Source: an uncultured Bacteroidales bacterium (GTDB lineage: Bacteria; Bacteroidota; Bacteroidia; Bacteroidales; Bacteroidaceae). Taken from it: 64,000 bases of DNA. Shown here in pieces: positions 44,933 to 52,999 of this stretch. The position numbers and the translations under genes were made by a program. The stretch spans positions 39,748 through 103,747 of the forward strand of contig CADAJS010000005.1 in assembly GCA_902788315.1 (NCBI GenBank). Reading direction: 5' to 3'. A model generated the notes under the pieces. It made no database searches, had not been told where the DNA came from, and saw nothing but the letters and a program-made list of their open reading frames with translations. The stretch's first letter is position 1. The number at the start of each line of letters is the position of its first letter.

Positions 44933-45577
44933 ATGCACCACACAAGATTATTCCACATCCTGCTCCCCCTATTCCTCTGTACACTGTGTCTTCCTGCCCA
45001 GGCTGAAATCAGCGGGCGCAAAGTGCTGGACAATGCAGCCTCGTTCATCAAGAAGAGCGGCGACATACGTGTCTCGTTCTCAGCCACCAGTTTTCAGGGG
45101 ACCACGGAACAAGAGAGCGTCAGCGGTACACTGCTCCTCCAGGGACGCCGTTTCCATCTGGACACTCCCGAGATGATTACGTGGTTCGACGGCAAGACAC
45201 AATGGAGCTATCTGCCAGAGAACGAAGAGGTGAACGTCACCACGCCCACCGAGAAGGAAATCCAGTCTGTAAATCCCTATGTTTTTCTCGACCTGTACAA
45301 GAAAGGGTATCGCATCACGATGAAGGAGTCATCGCTACGCAATACCCCCACCTACGAGGTGCATCTCATCGCCCAACGCAGTGATATTGCAGCCCAGGAA
45401 CTATACATCGACGTCCGCAAGAGCGACTTCTGTCCGCTCTGCGTGCGAGTACGCCAGGACAACATCTGGAACCGTATCAGCATCCGGCAGTTTGAGGGAC
45501 GACAGAAGTTCAGCGAGGCCGACTTCACCTTCCCCCGTGACAGATATCCAGACGCCGAAATCATCGACCTCCGATAA
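44933..45577 (+). CDS. lolA: LolA-like outer-membrane lipoprotein carrier protein
   Basis: A 214-residue periplasmic protein with a signal peptide ending LPAQA (about residue 23). The mature part fits the LolA fold: 'SGTLLLQGRRFHLDTPEMITWFDGKTQWSYL' region near 63-95 and 'EVNVTTPTEKEIQSVNPYVFLDLY'. LolA takes lipoproteins released by the inner-membrane LolCDE complex to the outer membrane. ftsK followed by lolA is a common order in many bacteria, which supports the call. Confidence 0.88.
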   Translation: MHHTRLFHILLPLFLCTLCLPAQAEISGRKVLDNAASFIKKSGDIRVSFSATSFQGTTEQESVSGTLLLQGRRFHLDTPEMITWFDGKTQWSYLPENEEVNVTTPTEKEIQSVNPYVFLDLYKKGYRITMKESSLRNTPTYEVHLIAQRSDIAAQELYIDVRKSDFCPLCVRVRQDNIWNRISIRQFEGRQKFSEADFTFPRDRYPDAEIIDLR

Positions 45578-45613
45578 ATATTTGAATCACTCAACCCATA
45601 CATTCACACGACA

Positions 45614-46543
45614 ATGCACACCCAACTGCTCATCGTCGGCAGCGGCCCTGCGGGTTATACAGCTGCCATCTATGCCGGGCGAGCCGGCCTGCAACCCACA
45701 ATCCTCGAAGGCATACAGCCGGGCGGCCAGCTCACCATCACTACCGAAGTGGAGAACTTTCCCGGCTTCCCACAGGGAGTGGATGCCAATGAACTGATGT
45801 TAAACATGCGCCAGCAGGCAGAGCGCTTCGGTGCCGTGATACGCAGCGAGTCGGTCATCCGCACCGACTTCTCGCAGCGTCCCTATCGTCTCTGGACCGA
45901 CACCGATACGGAACTGACGGCCGACAGCGTCATCATAGCCACTGGCGCCAGCGCCAAGTATCTGGGACTGGCTGACGAGCAGAAGTACATGGGACAGGGT
46001 GTATCTGCCTGTGCCACCTGCGACGGTTTCTTCTATCGCAAGAAAGTGGTGGCCGTCGTGGGCGGTGGCGACACAGCCTGCGAGGAGGCTCTCTATCTGG
46101 CCGGACTGGCTGCCAAAGTCTATATGATCGTGCGTAAGCCCTTCCTCCGCGCCAGCCAGATCATGCAGCAGCGAGTTATGGACCACCCCTCCATTGAGAT
46201 ACTTTTCGAGACCAACACTCTGGGGCTCTATGGGGAGAACGGTGTCGAGGGTGCTCACCTGATCTTCAAGAAAGGAGAGCAGGGCGAGCGTACGTATGAC
46301 CTGCCCATCGACGGTTTCTTCCTGGCCATCGGCCATCGCCCCAACAGCGAGGTGTTCCGCCCATGGGTCAGCGTCGATGATGCCGGATACATACAGACCG
46401 AGGGCGACACGCCGCGCACGGGTATCGCAGGCATCTATGCCGCCGGCGACGTGGCCGACCCACATTACCGCCAGGCCGTAGTGGCTGCAGGCAGCGGAGC
46501 CAAAGCCGCCATCGAGGCCGAGAAATACCTGAAAACCCTGTAG
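45614..46543 (+). CDS. trxB: Thioredoxin reductase
   Basis: A 309-residue low-molecular-weight thioredoxin reductase. FAD site 'IVGSGPAGYTAAIYAGRAGL' (about 6-25), 'GGQLTITTEVENFPGF', redox pair 'SACATCDGFFYR' (CATC, about 135), NADPH site 'VVGGGDTACEEALYLAGLA' and C-terminal 'GIYAAGDVADPHYRQAVVAAGSG' region. It keeps thioredoxin reduced in the cytoplasm. The next gene begins 5 nt after its stop. Confidence 0.96.
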   Translation: MHTQLLIVGSGPAGYTAAIYAGRAGLQPTILEGIQPGGQLTITTEVENFPGFPQGVDANELMLNMRQQAERFGAVIRSESVIRTDFSQRPYRLWTDTDTELTADSVIIATGASAKYLGLADEQKYMGQGVSACATCDGFFYRKKVVAVVGGGDTACEEALYLAGLAAKVYMIVRKPFLRASQIMQQRVMDHPSIEILFETNTLGLYGENGVEGAHLIFKKGEQGERTYDLPIDGFFLAIGHRPNSEVFRPWVSVDDAGYIQTEGDTPRTGIAGIYAAGDVADPHYRQAVVAAGSGAKAAIEAEKYLKTL

Positions 46544-46548
46544 ACAAT

Positions 46549-48042
46549 ATGACGCGGTATCAATTATACAAGCTGATTCGACGCAACGACAGCCTCAAGG
46601 ATGAGCGTCATCCCATGCTGGAGAAGAATCGCTTTATGAAGATGCTGGCCATCTTCATGTTTCTCTATTATGCTGCCATCCTGGTGCTGATGGGCGTAAT
46701 GCTGCCCATGGGCTTCCGCGGTATGTACAACGGGGTTTCGGCTTTCCATGTGATGGACGGTCTGGTGCTATATCTGCTGATGACCGACTTCTGGATGCGC
46801 TTCATGCTCCAGGAGACACCAGCCCAACGAGGGCGCCCCTATGCCCTGCTCCCTATCCGACGCTCATTCCTAATGCATGTCTATCTGTTCAGCTCGGGAT
46901 TCAGCCTAGGCAACCTTTTCTGGGGCTTCCTGCTGGTGCCTTTTGGCCTGCTGGCTGTGATGCCGCTGCTGGGATGGTGCGCTCTGCTACGCTGGCTCCT
47001 GGCCTGGTGGCTGCTGTTCATCATCAATGGTTTCTGCTATCTCTATGTGCGAACGCTCATCAGCCGCCACATCCTATGGGTGCTGCTGCCAGCAGCCATT
47101 CATGCCGCACTGCTGTTTATCATGCTGTGGCCTGAGGAGAACATCCTGGACATTCCACTCACCGAAATGATGTACCAGCTCACGCTGGGCAACGTCCTCT
47201 ATTATCTCGCTATCGCAGCCCTGCTGGCAATACTGTACTGGGCCAACTATCGACTGCAGATGACTATGGTGTACAACGAGGTGGCCCAGAAGGAGGAGGT
47301 GGAGATGAAGCACACCACGGAGATGAGCTATCTCAACCGCTACGGCGCACTGGGCGAGTATCTGAAGCTGGAGATGAAGATGCGCATGCGCAACAAGACC
47401 ATTCGCCTCCAGTTCCTCACCCTGTTGGGCATGATGATTCTGCTCAGCGGCCTGCTCTACTTTACCGACATCTACGACAATGGCTTCATGAAATCCTTCA
47501 TCTGTCTCTATGACTATGTGGGACTGGGCATGACAATGCTCATCAGCATCATGTGCCACGAGGGCAACTACATCGACGGCCTGATGAGTCGCCGCGAAAG
47601 TATCCTGCAGCTGCTCTATGCCAAGTTCTATTTCAACAGCGTCGTCCTGCTCTTGCCCTTCTGCCTGCTCATCCCGCTGATGATTATCGGCAAGATATCC
47701 GTATGGATGAACCTGGGCTACCTGTTCTTCACCGCCGGTGTGCTCTACCCCATCTGCTTCCAGATGGCCGTCTATAACAAGGAGACACTGCCCCTGAACC
47801 AGAAGCTCACCAGCAAGCAGGGCAACTGGGTGCAGCAGTTAGTCAGCATCATGATGCTCTTCCTCCCCATCGGCGTCGAGAAGGTGTTCACCCTGCTGCT
47901 TGGCAACCCCTGGGGCTTCGTCATGCTCGCAGTACTGGGAATCGTTGGCCTGTCCCTGCACCAGTGGTGGCTGCGCAACATCTACGACCGTTTCATGCTG
48001 CGACGCCATGTGAACATGGAAGGCTTCCGTGCCAGCCGATAA
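46549..48042 (+). CDS. DUF5687 membrane protein (probable ABC permease)
   Basis: A 497-residue polytopic membrane protein with roughly ten to twelve hydrophobic helices, of the Bacteroidetes family DUF5687. It begins 'YQLYKLIRRNDSLKDE', and a conserved cytoplasmic loop 'YLKLEMKMRMRNKTIR' precedes the second half. Members are usually found beside an ABC ATPase, as here (48101), so it is likely the permease of a transporter. Substrate unknown. It starts 5 nt after trxB. Confidence 0.8.
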   Translation: MTRYQLYKLIRRNDSLKDERHPMLEKNRFMKMLAIFMFLYYAAILVLMGVMLPMGFRGMYNGVSAFHVMDGLVLYLLMTDFWMRFMLQETPAQRGRPYALLPIRRSFLMHVYLFSSGFSLGNLFWGFLLVPFGLLAVMPLLGWCALLRWLLAWWLLFIINGFCYLYVRTLISRHILWVLLPAAIHAALLFIMLWPEENILDIPLTEMMYQLTLGNVLYYLAIAALLAILYWANYRLQMTMVYNEVAQKEEVEMKHTTEMSYLNRYGALGEYLKLEMKMRMRNKTIRLQFLTLLGMMILLSGLLYFTDIYDNGFMKSFICLYDYVGLGMTMLISIMCHEGNYIDGLMSRRESILQLLYAKFYFNSVVLLLPFCLLIPLMIIGKISVWMNLGYLFFTAGVLYPICFQMAVYNKETLPLNQKLTSKQGNWVQQLVSIMMLFLPIGVEKVFTLLLGNPWGFVMLAVLGIVGLSLHQWWLRNIYDRFMLRRHVNMEGFRASR

Positions 48043-48100
48043 TGACCGCCTGCACTATGCGCTTCGGAACTATGCACTATGAACTAAGAATTAGACAACG

Positions 48101-48802
48101 ATGGATATAACAATTGAAAACCTAAAGAAATCCTTCGGCGAGAAGGTGGCCGTGAACATCGACGGCTTCCAGATAAAGAGTGGCGAGATGCTGGGTCTCG
48201 TAGGTAACAACGGTGCGGGAAAGAGCACACTATTCCGCCTCATGCTCGACCTTATCAAGGCCGACACGGGCCGAGTGCTCATGGGCGATACCGACGTATC
48301 GACAACCGAGGACTGGAAGGACTGGACCGGAGCATACATCGACGAGTCGTTCCTCATCGACTACCTCACCCCCGACGAGTACCTGCAGTTCATCGCCCGC
48401 ATCTCCGGACGCAGCGACGAGGAGCTGCAATCCTTCCTCGCCGATTTCGAACACTTCATGGCAGGCGAGGTGGTGGGCCAGAAGAAACTCATCCGCAACC
48501 TCTCGGCCGGCAATAAGCAAAAGCTGGGCATCGTCGCTGCCATGTTATTGCATCCGCAAGTGCTCATCCTCGACGAGCCGTTCAACTTTCTGGATCCCTC
48601 CAGCCAGAACGCCATCAAACACCTGCTAACGCAGTACAACCAGACCGCCGGAGCCACGATTCTCGTTTCCAGCCACAACCTGCAGCACACCGTCGATATA
48701 TGTCCACGCATCGCGCTGCTCGAACATGGAGTCATCATCCGCGACATCGCAAACCAGAACGGCGAGGCAATCGCTGAACTTGAAAACTATTTCGAAGTAT
48801 GA
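48101..48802 (+). CDS. ABC transporter ATP-binding protein
   Basis: A 233-residue ATPase of the CcmA/GldA-like export branch. Walker A '[15 protein letters not shown]' (about 34-48), Q-loop region, signature 'NLSAGNKQKLGI' (about 134), Walker B 'QVLILDEPFNFLDP' and H-loop 'LVSSHNLQHT' are all complete. It most likely energises the DUF5687 protein encoded just upstream. It overlaps the next gene by 4 nt (ATGA). Confidence 0.92.
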   Translation: MDITIENLKKSFGEKVAVNIDGFQIKSGEMLGLVGNNGAGKSTLFRLMLDLIKADTGRVLMGDTDVSTTEDWKDWTGAYIDESFLIDYLTPDEYLQFIARISGRSDEELQSFLADFEHFMAGEVVGQKKLIRNLSAGNKQKLGIVAAMLLHPQVLILDEPFNFLDPSSQNAIKHLLTQYNQTAGATILVSSHNLQHTVDICPRIALLEHGVIIRDIANQNGEAIAELENYFEV

Positions 48803-49299
48803 AAAAACTGATCATCCTCCTCGCAGCCACATTTGCCCTCACGAGCCCCGCCATGTCGCAGGACATCGAAGGTCATACGTATGCATGCACCGACGTGGAC
48901 GCCATGCGCGACTTCGTCACCTCGGCCGTCATGGCCGACTCTGCCTCCACGGGCATCAGCAAGGGTATCGACAAGGGACTCACCACCTTCTTCCGCCTCT
49001 GCGACATCACCATGGAGTTCCGATTCCAGCCCGAGCAGCAGGTGCAGACACATGTCACGATGAACATCAACGACGAGCTGGCCAAGATGGCACGCCTGGG
49101 ATGGGCCAAACGACAGCTGGTGAACCTCATGCTCAAGACAACCGTCACCGGCATGAACATTACCGAGCCCTACACCATCGAAAACCGTCTCGTCACCACA
49201 CGACAGGGCAATTCCATGCTCATTGCCGAGAATGGCGACTCGCTGGAGATAGGCACCTTCGACGGCAAGCGAAACCTCGTCTTCCGCAAGGTAAAATAG
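48799..49299 (+). CDS. Small secreted protein of unknown function
   Basis: A 166-residue protein with a signal peptide ending SPAMSQ (about residue 20). The mature part, 'HTYACTDVDAMRDFVTSAVMADS' onward, ends in a beta-rich region ('RLVTTRQGNSMLIAENGDSLEIGTFDGKRNLVFRK') that resembles small lipocalin-like Bacteroidetes proteins, but I do not recognise the family. It is coupled to the ABC ATPase gene by a 4-nt overlap, so it may be the periplasmic part or cargo-related partner of that transporter. Confidence 0.7.
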   Translation: MKKLIILLAATFALTSPAMSQDIEGHTYACTDVDAMRDFVTSAVMADSASTGISKGIDKGLTTFFRLCDITMEFRFQPEQQVQTHVTMNINDELAKMARLGWAKRQLVNLMLKTTVTGMNITEPYTIENRLVTTRQGNSMLIAENGDSLEIGTFDGKRNLVFRKVK

Positions 49300-49310
49300 A
49301 CCGGCCTTTT

Positions 49311-49372
49311 TTTATCACGTGTGATAAAGCCGTACGCAACACGTTCCATCGAAGTTTATCACACGTGATAAA
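49311..49372. promoter_or_regulatory. Two complementary 18-bp palindromic sites
   Basis: TTTATCACGTGTGATAAA (49311-49328) and TTTATCACACGTGATAAA (49355-49372). Each has 8-bp inverted arms around a 2-bp centre, and the second is the exact reverse complement of the first; centres are 44 bp apart. They could be paired operators for a dimeric regulator, or an 18-bp stem with a 26-nt loop acting as a 3' end for the operon that ends at 49299. No T-run follows. Confidence 0.7.
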
Positions 49373-49450
49373 ACAGACAGTGGCCTGTCACGCATCCGGC
49401 AAAAAAATGGAATGGGGAAACGGGTCAACTGATTAAAAAGAACGAAAAAG

Positions 49451-49482
49451 TTTGGTCAGTTCAGAAAAAAAACGTACCTTTG
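49451..49482 (+). promoter_or_regulatory. Promoter of rplU-rpmA
   Basis: TTTG (49451-49454), 20 nt, TACCTTTG (49475-49482). The predicted start near 49489 leaves an 80-nt leader before L21. Confidence 0.75.
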
Positions 49483-49488
49483 CAGCCG

Positions 49489-49568
49489 ATTTATGCCGTG
49501 CAGGCTCGAAAAAGAAGGTCACGGGATGGCCTCGCCCCACGGTGGAAACCCGTTTAATACAAATAAAA
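49489..49568 (+). promoter_or_regulatory. Possible structured leader of the L21 mRNA
   Basis: About 80 nt between the predicted start and the L21 ATG. ACGGG (49522-49526) can pair with CCCGT (49549-49553) around a segment holding the palindrome CCACGGTGG. Ribosomal-protein leaders often fold to bind their product; autoregulation here is a guess. Confidence 0.35.
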
Positions 49569-49886
49569 ATGTACGCAATCGTAGAGATTAACGGTCAGCA
49601 GTTCAAGGTAGAGGCCGGCAAGAAACTCTTCGTGCAGCACATGCAGGAAGCAGAGAATGGCCAGACTGTTGAGTTTGAGAAAGTGTTGTTGGTGGACAAC
49701 GACGGAGCCATCACAGTGGGCGCTCCCACGGTAGAGGGTGCCAAGGTGACTGCCAAGGTAGAAACCGCGCTGGTGAAGGGCGAGAAGGTGCTGGTATTCC
49801 ACAAGAAGCGCCGCAAGGGTTATCGCAAGCTGAACGGTCACCGTCAGCAGTTCACAGAGTTGACCATCAACGAAATTATTGCTTAA
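49569..49886 (+). CDS. rplU: 50S ribosomal protein L21
   Basis: A 105-residue ribosomal protein, complete: '[20 protein letters not shown]' at the N-terminus, '[15 protein letters not shown]' and the basic '[22 protein letters not shown]' region that contacts 23S rRNA. The start at 49569 is the family's usual one; the frame is open upstream but lies in the leader. L27 follows after 24 nt. Confidence 0.97.
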   Translation: MYAIVEINGQQFKVEAGKKLFVQHMQEAENGQTVEFEKVLLVDNDGAITVGAPTVEGAKVTAKVETALVKGEKVLVFHKKRRKGYRKLNGHRQQFTELTINEIIA

Positions 49887-49910
49887 CAATTTAATTGGAG
49901 GAACAAGATT

Positions 49911-50171
49911 ATGGCACATAAAAAAGGTGTAGGTAGTTCTAAGAACGGACGCGAGTCCGCTGCACAAAGATTAGGTGTTAAGATTTTCGGTGGCCAGCAG
50001 TGCGTGGCAGGTAACATCATCGTACGCCAGCGTGGCACACGTCACTATCCCGGCCTGAACGTAGCAAAGGGCAAGGACGACACGCTCTATGCACTGGTGG
50101 ACGGCACCGTAGAGTTCAAGAAAGGTCGCTTCGACCGCAGCACTGTGAGTGTGGTACCCGCAGAGGCATAA
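49911..50171 (+). CDS. rpmA: 50S ribosomal protein L27
   Basis: An 86-residue ribosomal protein with the normal short N-terminus '[16 protein letters not shown]' that reaches toward the peptidyl-transferase centre, and '[24 protein letters not shown]'. It lacks the Firmicutes-type cleavable N-terminal extension. A GGAGG (49897-49901) precedes the ATG by 9 nt. Co-transcribed with rplU and ended by the hairpin at 50200-50235. Confidence 0.97.
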   Translation: MAHKKGVGSSKNGRESAAQRLGVKIFGGQQCVAGNIIVRQRGTRHYPGLNVAKGKDDTLYALVDGTVEFKKGRFDRSTVSVVPAEA

Positions 50172-50199
50172 TCCCGAACAGACTTTCAATAACTAAGCG

Positions 50200-50235
50200 C
50201 AGAGGCTGGCCTCCGTTCCGGAGAGCCAGCCTCTG
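50200..50235 (+). terminator. Terminator after rpmA
   Basis: CAGAGGCTGGC (50200-50210) and GCCAGCCTCTG (50225-50235) form an 11-bp outer stem; CTCCG/CGGAG add five pairs inside, with a 3-nt loop and one bulged base. It probably serves both convergent genes. Confidence 0.8.
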
Positions 50236-50253
50236 ATTTGCTGTCGTATCTAC

Positions 50254-50811
50254 TTATTGGTTCGTAATACTTTCACCTGAGAATGTAACATTTACTGCAT
50301 AATCACCTGCCTCATCAAAATAGACGGAAATCATAAATGAGGTGGATTTTGTACTGGCCTTTGACCCTTCTTTTATAAAAAGGCCGGAAATTTGATGCTC
50401 TACTCCGTCATAAATCATCGTCCCATCCACAGAATAGCCGTTTTGCTCGCTGATGGATATGATGTTCTCAGTGCTTGCACTATTTGCTGTCAAAACTAAT
50501 CCACCAAAGGACATTTGATTAACCGTAACATCGCCAAGTTTAAAAGCAGGAATCACCAATGTGCATGTATTGTCGGAAGCACTGGTTATGGAAGGCTGCA
50601 ATGAAGCAGTACCTTTTACAATCTCTCTGAATCCACCATTCTCGCCTGGTCCAAAGCATTCCAAAGTAGCAGTACCAGAATATGTATAGGTGGTTCCACC
50701 TAATAACAGACCAAGTATCTGTGAAATGGTCTCTTCGTCACAGCTTGTCACACTCATTCCTCCGCCTATCAGTACCAGCGCGAGGAGCATTGTCTTAAAA
50801 ATCCTTTTCAT
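50254..50811 (-). CDS. Small calycin-like lipoprotein, function unknown
   Basis: A 185-residue lipoprotein: signal peptide with 'MSVTSCDEE' (lipid Cys24, followed by acidic residues typical of surface export). The mature part is beta-rich with repeated Ser/Thr strands ('TYTYSGTATLECFG', 'TMIYDGVEHQISGLFI') and resembles the Bacteroidetes calycin-like lipoprotein family; I cannot confirm that. By eye its codons are more A/T-rich than those of its neighbours serS and rplU, which may point to recent acquisition. It has its own promoter at 50860-50891. Confidence 0.75.
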   Translation of the reverse strand: MKRIFKTMLLALVLIGGGMSVTSCDEETISQILGLLLGGTTYTYSGTATLECFGPGENGGFREIVKGTASLQPSITSASDNTCTLVIPAFKLGDVTVNQMSFGGLVLTANSASTENIISISEQNGYSVDGTMIYDGVEHQISGLFIKEGSKASTKSTSFMISVYFDEAGDYAVNVTFSGESITNQ

Positions 50812-50859
50812 CCTTCTTTTTCGTTTTATTGATGGTTAATATCATTCCATTTTCCACTG

Positions 50860-50891
50860 CAAAGTTATTGCATTTACGTCAATCATGCAAA
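50860..50891 (-). promoter_or_regulatory. Promoter of the calycin-like lipoprotein gene
   Basis: On the minus strand: TTTG (50888-50891), 20 nt, TAACTTTG (50860-50867). It lies 50 nt upstream of the ATG and is divergent from serS. Confidence 0.75.
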
Positions 50892-50941
50892 CAAAGGGCA
50901 AATTCTTTTCGCCAGCGCAAGCCGATTCCAATAAAAATGTG

Positions 50942-50949
50942 TAACTTTG
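50942..50949 (+). promoter_or_regulatory. -7 element for serS
   Basis: TAACTTTG 37 nt before the serS ATG. No clear -33 TTG is present at the usual distance. Confidence 0.6.
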
Positions 50950-50986
50950 CGCCCAGCAAAATAACGTTATAAACAGAAAAGAAGCT

Positions 50987-52303
50987 ATGCTTACACTGAA
51001 ACTTATCATTGAGGACACCGAGCGTGTCATCCGTGGATTGGAGAAGAAGCATTTCGCCGGTGCGCGTGAAGCCATCGACCAGGTAATCGCCACCGACAAG
51101 ATACGACGCGAGTCGCAGATGCAGCTCGACCAGAATCTCTCGGAGGCCAAGAAGCTGGCAGCCGAGATTGGCGGGCTGATGAAGCAGGGACGCCGCGACG
51201 AAGCCGATGCCGTCAAGGCCAAGGTGGCCGCACTGAAGGAGGCAGGAAAGGCACTCGAGGAGCGCAAGGCCGAGGCCGAGGCTGAACTGCAGCGTCAGCT
51301 GTGCACCATTCCCAACATCCCCTACGACCTGGTACCCGAAGGCACCGGTGCCGAGGACAACCTGGTGGTGAAGAGCAACCTGCGCGAATGTCAGCCGGGC
51401 GACACCGTAGGCAACTGGACCACCGTCGTAGACAATGGCGAGGCAAAGATACCTCACTGGGAGCTGGCAAAGAAGTACAACCTCATCGACTTCGACTTGG
51501 GCGTGAAGATTACGGGCGCCGGCTTCCCCGTCTATCGTGGCAAGGGTGCCCGCCTGCAGCGCGCGCTCATCAACTTCTTCCTCGACGAGGCGCGTGCCGC
51601 CGGCTACGAGGAGATCATGCCGCCCACTGTAGTCAATCAGGCCAGCGGCTACGGCACGGGCCAGCTGCCCGACAAGGAGGGCCAGATGTACCACTGCGAG
51701 GTGGACGACCTCTATCTCATCCCCACGGCCGAGGTGCCCGTGACGAACATCTATCGCGACGTGATTATCGATGAGAAGGACCTCCCCATCAAGAACTGCG
51801 CCTACACGGAGTGCTTCCGTCGCGAGGCTGGTTCCTACGGCAAGGACGTGCGTGGACTGAACCGCCTGCACGAGTTCTCAAAGGTGGAGATCGTACGTAT
51901 CGACACACCCGAGCACAGCGACGAGAGCCACAAGGAGATGCTGGCCCACGTGGAGGGACTGCTCCAGAAGCTGGAACTCCCCTATCGCATCCTGCGCCTC
52001 TGCGGTGGCGACATGAGCTTCACCAGCAGCATCTGCTACGACTTCGAGGTCTATAGCGAAGCCCAGAAGCGCTGGCTCGAGGTCAGCAGCGTATCGAACT
52101 TCGACACGTATCAGGCCAACCGACTCAAGTGCCGCATCCGTCGAGCTGCCGACAAGAAGACGGAACTGGCCCACACGCTCAACGGCTCGGCCCTCGCCCT
52201 GCCGCGCATCGTGGCCGCCCTGCTCGAGAACAACCAGACCCCCGAGGGAATCCGCATCCCCAAGGCACTGGTCCCCTACTGTGGCTTCGACATCATCGAC
52301 TGA
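50987..52303 (+). CDS. serS: Seryl-tRNA synthetase
   Basis: A 438-residue class II aminoacyl-tRNA synthetase. The N-terminal long coiled-coil arm that holds the tRNA long variable arm spans about 25-110; motif 2 'FRREAGSYGKDVRGLNRLHEF' region is near 275 and motif 3 'NGSALALPRIVAALLENNQ' near 400. 'TAEVPVTNIYRD' (serine pocket) is intact. Divergent from the lipoprotein gene and followed by a perfect terminator. Confidence 0.97.
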   Translation: MLTLKLIIEDTERVIRGLEKKHFAGAREAIDQVIATDKIRRESQMQLDQNLSEAKKLAAEIGGLMKQGRRDEADAVKAKVAALKEAGKALEERKAEAEAELQRQLCTIPNIPYDLVPEGTGAEDNLVVKSNLRECQPGDTVGNWTTVVDNGEAKIPHWELAKKYNLIDFDLGVKITGAGFPVYRGKGARLQRALINFFLDEARAAGYEEIMPPTVVNQASGYGTGQLPDKEGQMYHCEVDDLYLIPTAEVPVTNIYRDVIIDEKDLPIKNCAYTECFRREAGSYGKDVRGLNRLHEFSKVEIVRIDTPEHSDESHKEMLAHVEGLLQKLELPYRILRLCGGDMSFTSSICYDFEVYSEAQKRWLEVSSVSNFDTYQANRLKCRIRRAADKKTELAHTLNGSALALPRIVAALLENNQTPEGIRIPKALVPYCGFDIID

Positions 52304-52330
52304 GACCGTTAAAAGCCATTAGAACAAACA

Positions 52331-52364
52331 GACAGCGGGCAGGGATGGAACCCTGCCCGCTGTC
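52331..52364 (+). terminator. Terminator after serS
   Basis: GACAGCGGGCAGGG (52331-52344), 6-nt loop, CCCTGCCCGCTGTC (52351-52364): a perfect 14-bp stem followed by TTATTCTATT. Confidence 0.85.
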
Positions 52365-52390
52365 TTATTCTATTGGATGAACCTAAAGGC

Positions 52391-52999
52391 TCAGAAGGGG
52401 AACCAGACGAAGGCGGCGGCATCCCATAGGGCGTGGCTCACCACGATGGCCGTGAAGTGCTGCGGGAAGAGACGATAGAGCCCGCCCCACATCACACCGC
52501 ACACCAGCGCTGCCATGATGAGCATGAAGTTCAGCGAGGGCAGGTGGACCAGCGTGTAGGCCGCCGTGGCCAGCAGGAACGCAGCATCAGGGCTAAAGCG
52601 CGAGACAAGCGTGCGCTGCACGTAGCCGCGCCAGAAGATTTCCTCAGCTGGACCGATAATCAAGAGCAAGGCCAGGGCAAGCCAAACCGAACTCTGCCCC
52701 TCCTTCATGTCATATATAAGGTTCACCTGCGGGCGGGCGAAGGAGAACATCCATTGCGAAACCTTGTCGCCCAGCCAAAACACGCCCCACAGCACGACGG
52801 CTATTGCCACGCCCCACAGCACGTCCGACAGTCTGAAATGCCATGCAGGCCGTCCGCCAAAGAGGAACGCCAGACACGTAAGCAGCAAGGCCGAGCAGGT
52901 CATGGCGGGCCAGAAAGGAACCAGCGTGGCCGTCCACGGCGAGAACATCAGGAACCACAGACATGCTGCCACCAGGATGGAGAGGACAAGTCGTTTCAT
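52391..52999 (-). CDS. CPBP-family intramembrane metalloprotease
   Basis: A 202-residue membrane protein with about six hydrophobic helices. The start at 52999 (MKRLVLSILVAAC) is chosen because longer frames run back into menA. The CPBP (CAAX/ABI) motifs are visible: 'GPAEEIFWRGYVQ' (Glu-Glu, about 128-140), 'LVHLPSLNFML' (His) and 'VVSHALWDAAAF' (His). Members cleave peptides within the membrane or act in bacteriocin self-immunity; the substrate is unknown. The ATG overlaps the menA stop as TGATG, so translation is coupled. Confidence 0.85.
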   Translation of the reverse strand: MKRLVLSILVAACLWFLMFSPWTATLVPFWPAMTCSALLLTCLAFLFGGRPAWHFRLSDVLWGVAIAVVLWGVFWLGDKVSQWMFSFARPQVNLIYDMKEGQSSVWLALALLLIIGPAEEIFWRGYVQRTLVSRFSPDAAFLLATAAYTLVHLPSLNFMLIMAALVCGVMWGGLYRLFPQHFTAIVVSHALWDAAAFVWFPF

